Of a stretch of 60,066 nucleotides of DNA, positions 36,450 to 45,179 are shown in pieces; position 1 is the first letter of the stretch, and each line of letters starts with the position of its first letter. This stretch comes from an uncultured Pelagibacteraceae bacterium (lineage in GTDB: Bacteria > Pseudomonadota > Alphaproteobacteria > Pelagibacterales > Pelagibacteraceae). The position numbers and the translations under genes were made by a program. Location: NCBI GenBank assembly GCA_902515355.1, contig CABXUA010000004.1:1-60066 (forward strand), read 5' to 3'. The notes beneath the pieces are model-generated. The model made no database searches. It had not been told where the DNA came from and was given only the letters and a program-made list of their open reading frames with translations.

Positions 36450-38534
36450 TTAAAGAACCTCTCTTTTTCCCACATGATTAGCTTTGCTAACAATGCCTTT
36501 TTCCTCCATGATATCAATTATTCTAGCAGCTCTATTGTAACCAATTTGCAATTTTCTTTGTAAAAAACTTGTAGATGCTTTTCCTTCTGATTTAATAATT
36601 TCAAGTGCTCTAGAATAAAGCTCATCCTTTTCATCATCGCTTTCTGGTACAAGACTCTCATTCTTTTCTATCGTTAAATCTTCAACATATTCAGGTTCTC
36701 CTTGAGCTCTTAAAACACTTGAAATTTTCTCTATTTCATTTTCGGATACATAAGGACCATGAATTCTTACTATTCTGTTAGCTGAGGACATAAACAACAT
36801 ATCTCCCTTACCCAAAAGTTGTTCCGCACCTTGTTCGCCTAATATTGTTCTGCTGTCAATTTTAGAACTTACCTGAAAAGAAATTCTAGTTGGAAAGTTA
36901 GCTTTGATTGTTCCAGTAATAACATCCACACTCGGTCTTTGAGTAGCCATAATAATGTGAATTCCAGCTGCTCGAGCCATTTGTGATAATTTTTGAATAT
37001 AATTTTCAATTTCTTTTCCGGCTACGAGCATTAAATCTGACATTTCATCAACTACAACAATGATATAGGGCATTTTTAGTTTATGTTTAGAATTGTATCC
37101 GTCTATATTTCTAACTCCAACTTTGCTCATTAATTTATATCGACTGTTCATTTCTTTTACTGTCCAGCCCAGGGCAGAAGTGGCTTTTTTTGCATCAGTA
37201 ATTACCGGCGTCAATAAATGAGGAATACCTTCGTAAGATGATAATTCTAACATTTTCGGATCAATCAAAATAAATTTACAAATATCAGGATTTAATTTGT
37301 ATAAAAGAGAAGTAATTATTGTATTAACACAAACTGATTTTCCAGATCCAGTTGTCCCCGCAATTAGTAAGTGTGGCATTGATGTTAAATCGGCAATTAA
37401 TGGTGATCCAGATATACTTTTTCCCAAAGCAATAGGTAATTTAATATCTTTTTTTTGAAACTTTTCGTTAGATATAATTTCTCTAAGATTTACACTTTCT
37501 CTTAATTCATTAGGGATTTCTATGCCCACCGTATTTTTTCCTGGTATTACTGAAACCCTAGCCGAAGTTGAGCTTGTGTTTCGAGCTAAATCGTCAGATA
37601 AGTTCACAATTTTTGAGACTTTAATCCCTGGAGCTGGTTCAAATTCATACAAACTAACTACTGGACCGTTGTTAATTTTTTTAATTTTTCCATTTATTCC
37701 AAAATCTAATAAAATTTTTTCCATAAAATCAGCAGTTGGTCTATTTTTATTTAAATCTGTTAAGTTAGTTTTGGAAATATTTTTCTTTAATAGTTCAATT
37801 GATGGCAATTTAAACTTTTCACTATTTTTTCTTTCATTAGCAACTGAAGATTTTTCAAACAAAAAGGATTGCTGAGATTTTTCTTCATTCGAAGATATTT
37901 CTTTGATATTTTTTTCAACAAAATTTTCATTTGCTTCTATTGGCTTCTTATTAATAAATAATTTTTTTAAATAATTCAAAAAACCATATATCAAATTTTT
38001 AATATTTATATCTGAAGCCAAAAGGAAAAAAATTACAGTAAATACTATTAAAAAAATATTTGAATATTGATTCTCAATAATTGGAAAATATTTGTATAAG
38101 AAGACATAAGTTATTTCTCCCAAGAATCCTGAATTGCCATTATCTATTAACCAAAAAGATTTATTGTAAGCTGTATAAACATATGTACATCCAAAGATTA
38201 AGTATAGTACGATAAAAAACATTTTTAGAATTATTTTTTCTATTTGTTTTTTAACAATTAATTTAAATCCCCAAGAAATAAACGTGGCCAACAACAAAAA
38301 AGATATTAAGCCAAAACTTTGCAGTAGGAAGTCAGAAATGAGACTCCCGTAAATGCCAAAAAAATTTTTTATTAAAGTATTTTCATCGCCATATATAAAC
38401 GAAGGATCATTAGGCGAATAAGTTATAAAAGAAATAGTAAGGACAACACTCAAAAAAATAAGTGATAAACCAACTAACTCAAAGGTTCTTTTTTTTAAAA
38501 AATCTGCTAAGTTATTTAATATATTAATACTCAT
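36450..38534 (-). CDS. ftsK: DNA translocase FtsK
   Basis: Cell-division protein that pumps DNA across the closing septum and triggers dimer resolution. Four or so membrane helices occupy residues 20-185, a short linker follows, then the motor domain. Walker A is GTTGSGKSVCV and Walker B is IVVVDEMSDLM. The C-terminal gamma winged helix (RKLQIGYNRAARIIDIME) that reads KOPS sites is present. At 694 residues the linker is short, as in many Alphaproteobacteria. Confidence 0.97.
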   Translation of the reverse strand: MSINILNNLADFLKKRTFELVGLSLIFLSVVLTISFITYSPNDPSFIYGDENTLIKNFFGIYGSLISDFLLQSFGLISFLLLATFISWGFKLIVKKQIEKIILKMFFIVLYLIFGCTYVYTAYNKSFWLIDNGNSGFLGEITYVFLYKYFPIIENQYSNIFLIVFTVIFFLLASDINIKNLIYGFLNYLKKLFINKKPIEANENFVEKNIKEISSNEEKSQQSFLFEKSSVANERKNSEKFKLPSIELLKKNISKTNLTDLNKNRPTADFMEKILLDFGINGKIKKINNGPVVSLYEFEPAPGIKVSKIVNLSDDLARNTSSTSARVSVIPGKNTVGIEIPNELRESVNLREIISNEKFQKKDIKLPIALGKSISGSPLIADLTSMPHLLIAGTTGSGKSVCVNTIITSLLYKLNPDICKFILIDPKMLELSSYEGIPHLLTPVITDAKKATSALGWTVKEMNSRYKLMSKVGVRNIDGYNSKHKLKMPYIIVVVDEMSDLMLVAGKEIENYIQKLSQMARAAGIHIIMATQRPSVDVITGTIKANFPTRISFQVSSKIDSRTILGEQGAEQLLGKGDMLFMSSANRIVRIHGPYVSENEIEKISSVLRAQGEPEYVEDLTIEKNESLVPESDDEKDELYSRALEIIKSEGKASTSFLQRKLQIGYNRAARIIDIMEEKGIVSKANHVGKREVL

Positions 38535-38594
38535 TTAACGAATCATTAAGTTTACTTTGTATCATTTTTATTTAATTGATAAAATTTTTAAAAT

Positions 38595-39731
38595 ATGAAA
38601 AATCAAAAAATCTGCATTGTTGGCGACGGTTTAGCTGGATTAACAACGGCTCTAACATTAAAAGAATTAAATATAGATATAGATTTATTTTATAAAAAAA
38701 AAAATAAAAATTTAAAAAATGACAAAAGAACAACTGCGATCTCACTAAGCAATTATCAATTTTTAAGAAAATTAATTAAAAAGAATAATCTCAATTATTT
38801 TTGGCCTTGTAAATATGTAAGTTTATTCTATGAAACAAAAAATCAATACATAAATTTTTTAAATTATAAGGAAGAAGAAAAAAATTTAATGTATATTTTT
38901 GAAAATAAAAAATTTGCAAATAATTTAGTAAATGAATTAAAAGCATTCAAAAATATTAATTTTATAAACGGCACCATAGACAAAATTGATAGTATTAACT
39001 CATACCTAAAATACAAAAATAAAAAAAAATTTTATGACCTAATAATATTATGTGCTGGTGGAAAGAACATTTTTTACAAACAAATAAACAGAGATAGATC
39101 TATTAAAAAGGACTATAAAGAATTTGCAATTACTTGCAATGTTCAACACAAATTAAAACTTAAAGGCGCCAGTCAATATTTTTTAAGTGAGGGACCACTA
39201 GCAATTTTACCAATTAAAAAAAATATGTTTTCATTAGTTTGGAGTCTTTCTAATGATTACAAAAATAATGATAAGAAAGCTTTAATCCAGGACAAACTTA
39301 GATATATTTTTGGAAAACAAATAAAAATAAAAATTTCAAAAATTCAAATGTTTCCATTACATCTTGATCTGAAGACTAGATATTTTAAAAAAAATATCTT
39401 AGTTTTAGGTCAAGGAATACATTCTATCCATCCAATAGCTGGTCAAGGATTTAATTTAATAATTAGAGACATAAAAAAATTATCTTTAATAATAAAAAAA
39501 AATTTAGAATTAGGTCTTGGAATAAAAAATTCAAATATTTTAGTAGAATTTTATCAAACGAGAAATCCAGAGAATACATTAATTGGAATAGGAAATGATT
39601 TAATAAGAAGTTTTTTTAAACCAAACAAGTTTATAGATCCTATAAAACTTTCTTTATTAAAAAATTTTAGTAAAAATAAAAATCTTAAAAGAGTGAGCCA
39701 GATTATTTCTGATAAAGGTTTATTTTTTTAA
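38595..39731 (+). CDS. UbiH/UbiF-like FAD-dependent ubiquinone hydroxylase
   Basis: Flavoprotein monooxygenase probably acting on ubiquinone precursors. The FAD-binding GDGLAGL is at residues 10-16, DKRTTAIS matches the family DxRTTALS motif, and GQGIHSIHPIAGQGFNL is the second FAD motif. Its specific ring position cannot be told. At 378 residues it is typical, though very Lys/Asn-rich. It is divergent from ftsK and ends one base before the convergent Lon-domain gene. Confidence 0.92.
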   Translation: MKNQKICIVGDGLAGLTTALTLKELNIDIDLFYKKKNKNLKNDKRTTAISLSNYQFLRKLIKKNNLNYFWPCKYVSLFYETKNQYINFLNYKEEEKNLMYIFENKKFANNLVNELKAFKNINFINGTIDKIDSINSYLKYKNKKKFYDLIILCAGGKNIFYKQINRDRSIKKDYKEFAITCNVQHKLKLKGASQYFLSEGPLAILPIKKNMFSLVWSLSNDYKNNDKKALIQDKLRYIFGKQIKIKISKIQMFPLHLDLKTRYFKKNILVLGQGIHSIHPIAGQGFNLIIRDIKKLSLIIKKNLELGLGIKNSNILVEFYQTRNPENTLIGIGNDLIRSFFKPNKFIDPIKLSLLKNFSKNKNLKRVSQIISDKGLFF

Positions 39732-39732
39732 T

Positions 39733-40368
39733 CTATTGAATAGGCGCCTTAAGAGCAGAGTCTTTATCATGAAGATAAAATTCTATTATTTCTGATAAAA
39801 TTTTAATTTTTTCATTTAAGCTCATAGTTTCTAAAAGTTTTTGTTTTTCCTCATTAGAAAAAGGAGATATCATTGCTAGAGTATTAATTTGTTGTATTTG
39901 GCTTAAAAGTTTGAATTCTTTCCAGTTAAGTGCCAACCCATTCTTTCCAAAAAAATATTGAATTTTTTCAAATAATTTTTCAAGAACTTCTTCGCTATAA
40001 TTTTGAATTTTGACACTTTCAGTATCTTGATAGAATTTTTTATATTCAACTTTAAATTCTCGGTATAATTTAGTGTTATTAACTTCACTAAGAATTTGAA
40101 ATCTAGTTATTCCTGTTAATTTTATCAGCGCTCTACCATCTTCTGTTTTTTGAAAATGACTAATTTCTCCTAAACATCCAATTTTGTAAACTTCATTGGT
40201 GTCTCTTCTCGATTGTACCATACCCATAAGCTTATTGGATTTCATGCAGTCATCCACTAATTGAAGGTATCTTTCTTCAAATATATTTAATGGAAGATTA
40301 GTTTTTGGAAAATAAATCACCCCACTTAATGGGAATACAGGAATTTGTTGGGGTAATTTTTCTTTCAT
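39733..40368 (-). CDS. Lon N-terminal (substrate-binding) domain protein
   Basis: A stand-alone Lon N-domain protein without the ATPase or protease parts. The start IPVFPLSGVIYFPKTNLPLNIFEERY is the classical beginning of the family, followed by MGMVQSRR and GCLGEISHFQKTEDGRALI. I chose the ATG at 40368 over a TTG at 40383. Its role is unknown; homologues are common in Alphaproteobacteria. It is followed convergently by the ubiquinone hydroxylase gene. Confidence 0.92.
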   Translation of the reverse strand: MKEKLPQQIPVFPLSGVIYFPKTNLPLNIFEERYLQLVDDCMKSNKLMGMVQSRRDTNEVYKIGCLGEISHFQKTEDGRALIKLTGITRFQILSEVNNTKLYREFKVEYKKFYQDTESVKIQNYSEEVLEKLFEKIQYFFGKNGLALNWKEFKLLSQIQQINTLAMISPFSNEEKQKLLETMSLNEKIKILSEIIEFYLHDKDSALKAPIQ

Positions 40369-40436
40369 TAGTTTATTAAACAAAGAATCAAGAAAAATTC
40401 AATGACAAGATTGATTATTTTGTCGCTTTAAATTAC

Positions 40437-40465
40437 TTGCATATAAAAATACCAATTACTATAAT
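40437..40465 (+). promoter_or_regulatory. Sigma-70-type promoter for tRNA-Gly
   Basis: TTGCAT (40437-40442) and a perfect TATAAT (40460-40465) are separated by 17 bases, and the tRNA begins 10 bases after the -10 box. The -10 and spacing are ideal; the -35 is partial. Confidence 0.75.
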
Positions 40466-40475
40466 CTTTTTATAA

Positions 40476-40550
40476 GCGGGCATAGCTCAGTGGTAGAGCG
40501 TCTCGTTGCCAACGAGAAGGTCGAGGGTTCAAGTCCCTTTGCCCGCTCCA
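40476..40550 (+). tRNA. tRNA-Gly (anticodon GCC)
   Basis: The acceptor stem GCGGGCA pairs with TGCCCGC. The D arm contains AGCTCAGTGGTAGAGC, the anticodon stem TCTCG/CGAGA encloses the loop TTGCCAA with anticodon GCC, and the T arm contains GGGTTCAAGTCCC. CCA is encoded at 40548-40550. All parts of the cloverleaf are complete. Confidence 0.98.
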
Positions 40551-40571
40551 ATTATTGTTAAAAAATAAATT

Positions 40572-40907
40572 ATGGAAGAGCTTCACAAAAAAAAATGTAT
40601 TCCTTGCGAGGGAGGTATTCCAGCATTCGATATTAAAGAAATTCATAAATATTTAAAAAAAGTTGATGGTTGGGATGTTCTAGAAGATAAGAATAATAAT
40701 TTTTACATTGAAAAAAATTTTAAATTTAAAAATTACTTCGAAAGTGAAAAATTTATTTTAAAAGTTGGTAAAATAGCAGAAACAGAAGGTCATCACCCAG
40801 ATATAAATTTTGGTTGGGGTTATGCAAAAATTAAAATTTCTACTCATGCGATAAAAGGTTTGGCAGAAAGTGACTTTGTACTGGCAGCTAAAATTGATAA
40901 AATTTAA
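40572..40907 (+). CDS. Pterin-4a-carbinolamine dehydratase
   Basis: Recycles the pterin cofactor of aromatic amino-acid hydroxylases. The signature ETEGHHPDINFGW carries the paired active-site His, preceded by FKFKNYFESEKFILKVG. At 111 residues it is a standard single-domain protein. It lies 21 bp after tRNA-Gly and convergent with purH, ending at the base before it. No hydroxylase gene is visible nearby. Confidence 0.95.
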   Translation: MEELHKKKCIPCEGGIPAFDIKEIHKYLKKVDGWDVLEDKNNNFYIEKNFKFKNYFESEKFILKVGKIAETEGHHPDINFGWGYAKIKISTHAIKGLAESDFVLAAKIDKI

Positions 40908-42458
40908 TTAGTGGTTAAAATGTCTGGTCCCAGTAAAAACCATTTTTATCTTTGCTTTATTTGCTGCCTCGATAACCTCTTTATCTCTAATCGAACCTCC
41001 AGGTTGAACAATTAATTTTACACCTGAGTGAATTAGAGTTTTAAGCCCATCAGCAAAAGGAAAAAAAGCATCAGAGGCAGCGATAGAGTTTACCAACTTT
41101 TTTGGTTGAAATTTTTTTGCCTTTTGAGTTGCTATCTTACAACTATCTAACCTGTTCTGTTGTCCAGCTCCGATTCCAATAGTTGAATTGTCTTTTACAA
41201 TTACAATTGCATTAGACTTTACGTATTTACAGATTCTAAATGCAAATTCTATTTCTTGCATCTCTTTTTTTGTAGGCTTGATTTTTGTGACAAATCTTAA
41301 TTTTTTTTTTTCAAAAATTATATTATCGTTTTCTTGTAAAAGAAACGAGTTATTAAAAATTTTAGTGGTAGTATCAGATTTATAATTTACTTTTGAAATA
41401 TCAATAATTCTCATATTTTTCTTTTTTTTGAGTATTTTAAAAGCATTTTTATCAAATCCTTTTGCCAGTATAACTTCAAAAAAAGTTTTATTAATTTCTA
41501 AAGCAACTTTTTTATTTATCTTAAAATTGCAGGCTACAATTCCTCCAAACGCGCTTATCGGATCGCTAGCTTGGGCATTCATAAATGACTGAAATGTCGA
41601 TCTGCTTGAAGAAACTCCACAAGGATTAGCGTGTTTAATTATAACAGTAGATGATAATTTTTTTTCTGAAAACAATATATCTAGCGCAGCAAAAATATCA
41701 TTGTAGTTATTGTAGCTTAAATCTTTTCCACTTAATTGAACAAGATTTGTATCGTCACTTTTAAGATCACTTAAATAAATTGAACTTTTTTGGTGAGGAT
41801 TTTCACCATATCGTAATTGATTAATTTTTTTTCCAAAAAAGGTTTTTCTTTCAGGAAATTTAACTCCAAGTTTTTGATTGAACCATCCTGCTACGATAGA
41901 GTCATAATATGCTGTCAAGCCAAATGCTTTACGCGCTAACCCTTCTCTAAAAGCTAAACTTGTTCTGCCTTTATATTTTTTAAACTCTTTATTAAATTCT
42001 TGATAATCTTTTTTGTCAGTAATTATAACGACATCACTATAATTTTTTGCCGCCGCCCTCACCATGCTTGGCCCTCCAATATCTATGTTTTCTATAATTT
42101 TATTATCATTTGATGTTTTCTTTAAAGTATTTTTAAATGGATAAAAATTAACCACAACTAGATCAATTGGCTCAAATTTTTTTTTCTTCATTTGTTTTTT
42201 ATGAATATTTTTTTTCCTATTGAAAAGTATTCCAGAATGAATTTTAGGGTGTAAAGTTTTTACTCTTCCTTCCAGCATTTCATCAAAACCAGTGTATTCA
42301 GAAACTTCTTTGCACTTAAAACCTAATTTTTTAATAAATTTATATGTTCCACCAGAACTGATAATGTTTATGTTGCGTCTCCTTAAAACATCTAATAATT
42401 TTTTTAGTTCTTCTTTATCAGAAACCGATATTAGTGCATTTTTTATTTTTCTAAGCAT
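40908..42458 (-). CDS. purH: Bifunctional AICAR formyltransferase/IMP cyclohydrolase
   Basis: Last two steps of IMP synthesis. The N-terminal IMP cyclohydrolase domain (MGS-like; ALISVSDKEEL, then ISSGGTYKFI) is followed by the AICAR transformylase domain with LRYGENPHQKSSIY and the catalytic IIKHANPCGVS. The C-terminus has SDAFFPFADGL and QPGGSIRDKEVI. At 516 residues it is complete. It follows the heparinase-like gene by one base. Confidence 0.97.
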   Translation of the reverse strand: MLRKIKNALISVSDKEELKKLLDVLRRRNINIISSGGTYKFIKKLGFKCKEVSEYTGFDEMLEGRVKTLHPKIHSGILFNRKKNIHKKQMKKKKFEPIDLVVVNFYPFKNTLKKTSNDNKIIENIDIGGPSMVRAAAKNYSDVVIITDKKDYQEFNKEFKKYKGRTSLAFREGLARKAFGLTAYYDSIVAGWFNQKLGVKFPERKTFFGKKINQLRYGENPHQKSSIYLSDLKSDDTNLVQLSGKDLSYNNYNDIFAALDILFSEKKLSSTVIIKHANPCGVSSSRSTFQSFMNAQASDPISAFGGIVACNFKINKKVALEINKTFFEVILAKGFDKNAFKILKKKKNMRIIDISKVNYKSDTTTKIFNNSFLLQENDNIIFEKKKLRFVTKIKPTKKEMQEIEFAFRICKYVKSNAIVIVKDNSTIGIGAGQQNRLDSCKIATQKAKKFQPKKLVNSIAASDAFFPFADGLKTLIHSGVKLIVQPGGSIRDKEVIEAANKAKIKMVFTGTRHFNH

Positions 42459-42459
42459 T

Positions 42460-44106
42460 TCAATTATTTTTCTTGAGTATCCAATCTATTTTTTTTTCTT
42501 TATTATTTGTTGTCCCGTAAATAGTAATACAGAAGTTATTTAATATTTGATTTCTTCCCAAAAATATACTTTTTTCTATTAAGATTTTTTCATTTTCTGA
42601 AGAAAAGACTAGAGATTTATTTTTTTCGATTTGCAAAACTATACTTTTCTCTCCAATGGTTTTTACTGCTGAAATTCCAGGGTAAAGGTGAAATCTTATT
42701 GCATAATTTATCAACGGAATTTTATCCTTTTTTTTAATCAAAATATCTGAGCCTAATAAATCTTCATTATTTTTTTTTATTTTAATAACTCTCTTATGTA
42801 TATAACCAAGATTTTCGTAAGCATTATGTGAAGCGGTTACTTCGACAGAATTATCTTCTTCAAAAAAATTAATATCTGAAGTTTTAAAATTATTTTTGAT
42901 TAAAGCACCATAAGTGCTATTTATTAATTTATTTCTCTCAAATTTTGTCACAGAAGTATCATTTATACAAAGGGTGGATTGAGCAGATGTTAATCTGCTT
43001 AGCAATTCTGCTTTTTTTGATATTTTAGAACCAAATCCACAATTGGTTATAATTTTATTTTCATTAATATAATACTCAAAAGATAGTGGACCAGATTGAT
43101 AATTGTTTGAAAAACTTTTTTTAGGTGGTTCACCTACATCAAAAAATATGTTTTGTTTTTTATTTTTTAAAATGTAAATATTTCCTATCAAATTTTTATT
43201 TTTTTTAAATTTATAATCCAAACTTCTCACATATTCTAAATATTTATCAATCTTATTTTCTGTATTTCCATTAAATAAAGGCGTCTCGTTTCTTGACGTT
43301 TTAATTGAATTAAGACAATTTAAATTTTTTTCAATGATATCATCTAGGTATTCTGGAATAAAATTTTGTGCATCTTTGCTACATTCCTTAATCAATATTA
43401 AGTATTTAGAAATCTGAACTAAGTCATTAGGATTTCTGCTATTAGGAAAACCTTGATTATCAAAAAAATTTTCTACTAATTTTTCTAACTCCTTAATGGC
43501 AAAATCAAAATTGTCGTTGTATTCTTTAAAAACTAAGCCTGAGAGTAATATTGCTGTAATATTTTCTATTTTTTTTGAGTAGTTATTTTGGAATTCAATA
43601 TTTTTTTTTAAGTGGTTAATTTGTATAACAATAGATTGAAGGAAATGATCTTTGAAATTGTTATCTGTATTATTAAGAATAATTTCTGAGTTTAATATCC
43701 AGGAAATTACTCTTTTACTTAAAACATCACTATCCCATACAATTTTTTTATATTTTTGATTTTTATATATCCATTTCGAAATAATTTTTTGAATAATGAC
43801 TCCATCGTTTTTTCTATCAATTAAACTAAGCCAAAAAAAATTATTTAAATTTTTTTCATTTTTTACAGATAAAGGCTTACTCCATAAAATTTCTAAGTTT
43901 ACATTTTCAATTTTAAATGAAAAATTTTGATGATTGGTAAGAGAAGATAATAAAAATGGATTAGGATAAAAGTAAAATTGTTTAGGTATTTCTGATTTTA
44001 AAGATTTATAGTAATAGTTTGTTCTGAAATAAAATCTTTTAATTGCCTTAGTTAAAATTATTTTTATAGCTAAAAAGTAAAAAAAAATACCTTTTAAATT
44101 AAACAT
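42460..44106 (-). CDS. Heparinase II/III-family protein
   Basis: A 548-residue protein with an N-terminal alpha-helical toroid and a C-terminal beta-sandwich, as in heparinase II/III-like proteins. The C-terminal half has LSFEYYINENKIITNCGFG, SRLTSAQSTLCINDTS and HNAYENLGYIHKRVI, the pattern of the alphaproteobacterial family found between rpe and purH. No signal peptide is obvious; the N-terminus is basic with a hydrophobic stretch. The substrate is unknown and may relate to the envelope or a polysaccharide rather than heparin. Confidence 0.88.
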   Translation of the reverse strand: MFNLKGIFFYFLAIKIILTKAIKRFYFRTNYYYKSLKSEIPKQFYFYPNPFLLSSLTNHQNFSFKIENVNLEILWSKPLSVKNEKNLNNFFWLSLIDRKNDGVIIQKIISKWIYKNQKYKKIVWDSDVLSKRVISWILNSEIILNNTDNNFKDHFLQSIVIQINHLKKNIEFQNNYSKKIENITAILLSGLVFKEYNDNFDFAIKELEKLVENFFDNQGFPNSRNPNDLVQISKYLILIKECSKDAQNFIPEYLDDIIEKNLNCLNSIKTSRNETPLFNGNTENKIDKYLEYVRSLDYKFKKNKNLIGNIYILKNKKQNIFFDVGEPPKKSFSNNYQSGPLSFEYYINENKIITNCGFGSKISKKAELLSRLTSAQSTLCINDTSVTKFERNKLINSTYGALIKNNFKTSDINFFEEDNSVEVTASHNAYENLGYIHKRVIKIKKNNEDLLGSDILIKKKDKIPLINYAIRFHLYPGISAVKTIGEKSIVLQIEKNKSLVFSSENEKILIEKSIFLGRNQILNNFCITIYGTTNNKEKKIDWILKKNN

Positions 44107-44109
44107 TTA

Positions 44110-44772
44110 TTAATTTGTGCGAAGCAATTCTATATTTTTTTTAAGATTTCCGTTATTTTCTTTAAAAATTGTTGATCCAGATACAATAACATTTGCGCCA
44201 GCGTCCTTCACTGATTTGGAGTTTTGGAAATTTATTCCTCCATCTATTTCAATATCAATATTTAATTTTTTCTTATCTACAATGCTTTTAATAGCTTTTA
44301 TTTTTGGCAAGATTTCTGGCATAAATTTCTGACCTGCGAAACCTGGCTCAACACTCATTATTAGTATTAAGTCGATTTCATTCAAATATTTTTCAATTAA
44401 ACTTACCTGCGTTTTAGGCTTTAAAGAGATGCCAACTTTTTTATTAAATTTCTTTATTAATTTAATTGTTTTATCTACGTTATCAGTAGCTTCTGGATGA
44501 AATGTTATTATATCCGCTCCCGACTCTGCAAAATCTTTTACATATTTATCTACAGGAGAAATCATAAGATGCACATCAAATATTTTTTTTGTAACTGGAC
44601 GAAGCCTTTTAATTACCTCCGGGCCTATTGTTATGTTGGGCACAAAATGTCCGTCCATTACATCGATGTGAATATAGTCTGCCCCAGCATTTTCTAATGA
44701 TAAAATTTCATCTCCTAACTTACTGAAGTTAGCCGATAAGATAGAGGGAGATATTTTTATTATTTGGTCCAT
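44110..44772 (-). CDS. rpe: Ribulose-phosphate 3-epimerase
   Basis: Pentose-phosphate enzyme, a TIM barrel. It has ISPSILSANFSKLGDEI at the start, IHIDVMDGHFVPNI with the metal-binding His/Asp, and MSVEPGFAGQKFMP and IEIDGGI. At 220 residues it is typical. Its start lies 13 bp inside the preceding small membrane-protein gene. Confidence 0.98.
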   Translation of the reverse strand: MDQIIKISPSILSANFSKLGDEILSLENAGADYIHIDVMDGHFVPNITIGPEVIKRLRPVTKKIFDVHLMISPVDKYVKDFAESGADIITFHPEATDNVDKTIKLIKKFNKKVGISLKPKTQVSLIEKYLNEIDLILIMSVEPGFAGQKFMPEILPKIKAIKSIVDKKKLNIDIEIDGGINFQNSKSVKDAGANVIVSGSTIFKENNGNLKKNIELLRTN

Positions 44773-45104
44773 TGATTATAAATAGAATATAGCTCTTTAG
44801 ATATATCACTTTCTAAAGGAAAAGATAACATTCCCATTACTGAATAGCCTAATAGGTATGGCATCAAATAAAATCTAAATAAATAAAAAAACCAGGCAAC
44901 GTAAAGAGGAACCATTGGTCTTAGTAGAAAACTTGGAGTTATTGGATCAAATAATCGCAATAGTGGATTTGTGAATTTAACAAAAACTTTCATAAAAAAA
45001 AAATCAGAGTCCTCTCTTTGAAAAATGTTCATAGCCGATCTTCCTATTAGGGTCCACATTACTATACCTAAGAGATAATCAAGAGTAAGTATCCAGATCG
45101 ACAT
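44760..45104 (-). CDS. Small membrane protein, possibly YggT-like
   Basis: A 114-residue hydrophobic protein. One membrane segment lies near residues 3-22 and others near 65-95. The middle has the phrase FVKFTNPLLRLFDPITPSF, which resembles the YggT pattern of a hydrophobic helix followed by NPLLR and a Pro-rich loop. Similarity is weak, so YggT membership is tentative. It overlaps the rpe start, so the two are probably co-translated. Confidence 0.6.
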   Translation of the reverse strand: MSIWILTLDYLLGIVMWTLIGRSAMNIFQREDSDFFFMKVFVKFTNPLLRLFDPITPSFLLRPMVPLYVAWFFYLFRFYLMPYLLGYSVMGMLSFPLESDISKELYSIYNQWTK

Positions 45105-45130
45105 ATAGAGACAATAACATTTATTAGGTA

Positions 45131-45160
45131 AAAAAAAAGGGGCGAATAAATCGCCCCTTT
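45131..45160 (-). terminator. Rho-independent terminator of the symporter operon
   Basis: GGGGCGA (45139-45145) and TCGCCCC (45151-45157) pair around a 5-base loop, with A/T flanks that lengthen the stem. On the minus strand the hairpin is followed by a T8 run, about 20 bases after the symporter stop. Confidence 0.9.
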
Positions 45161-45179
45161 AATTTTTAAATTTAGTTAT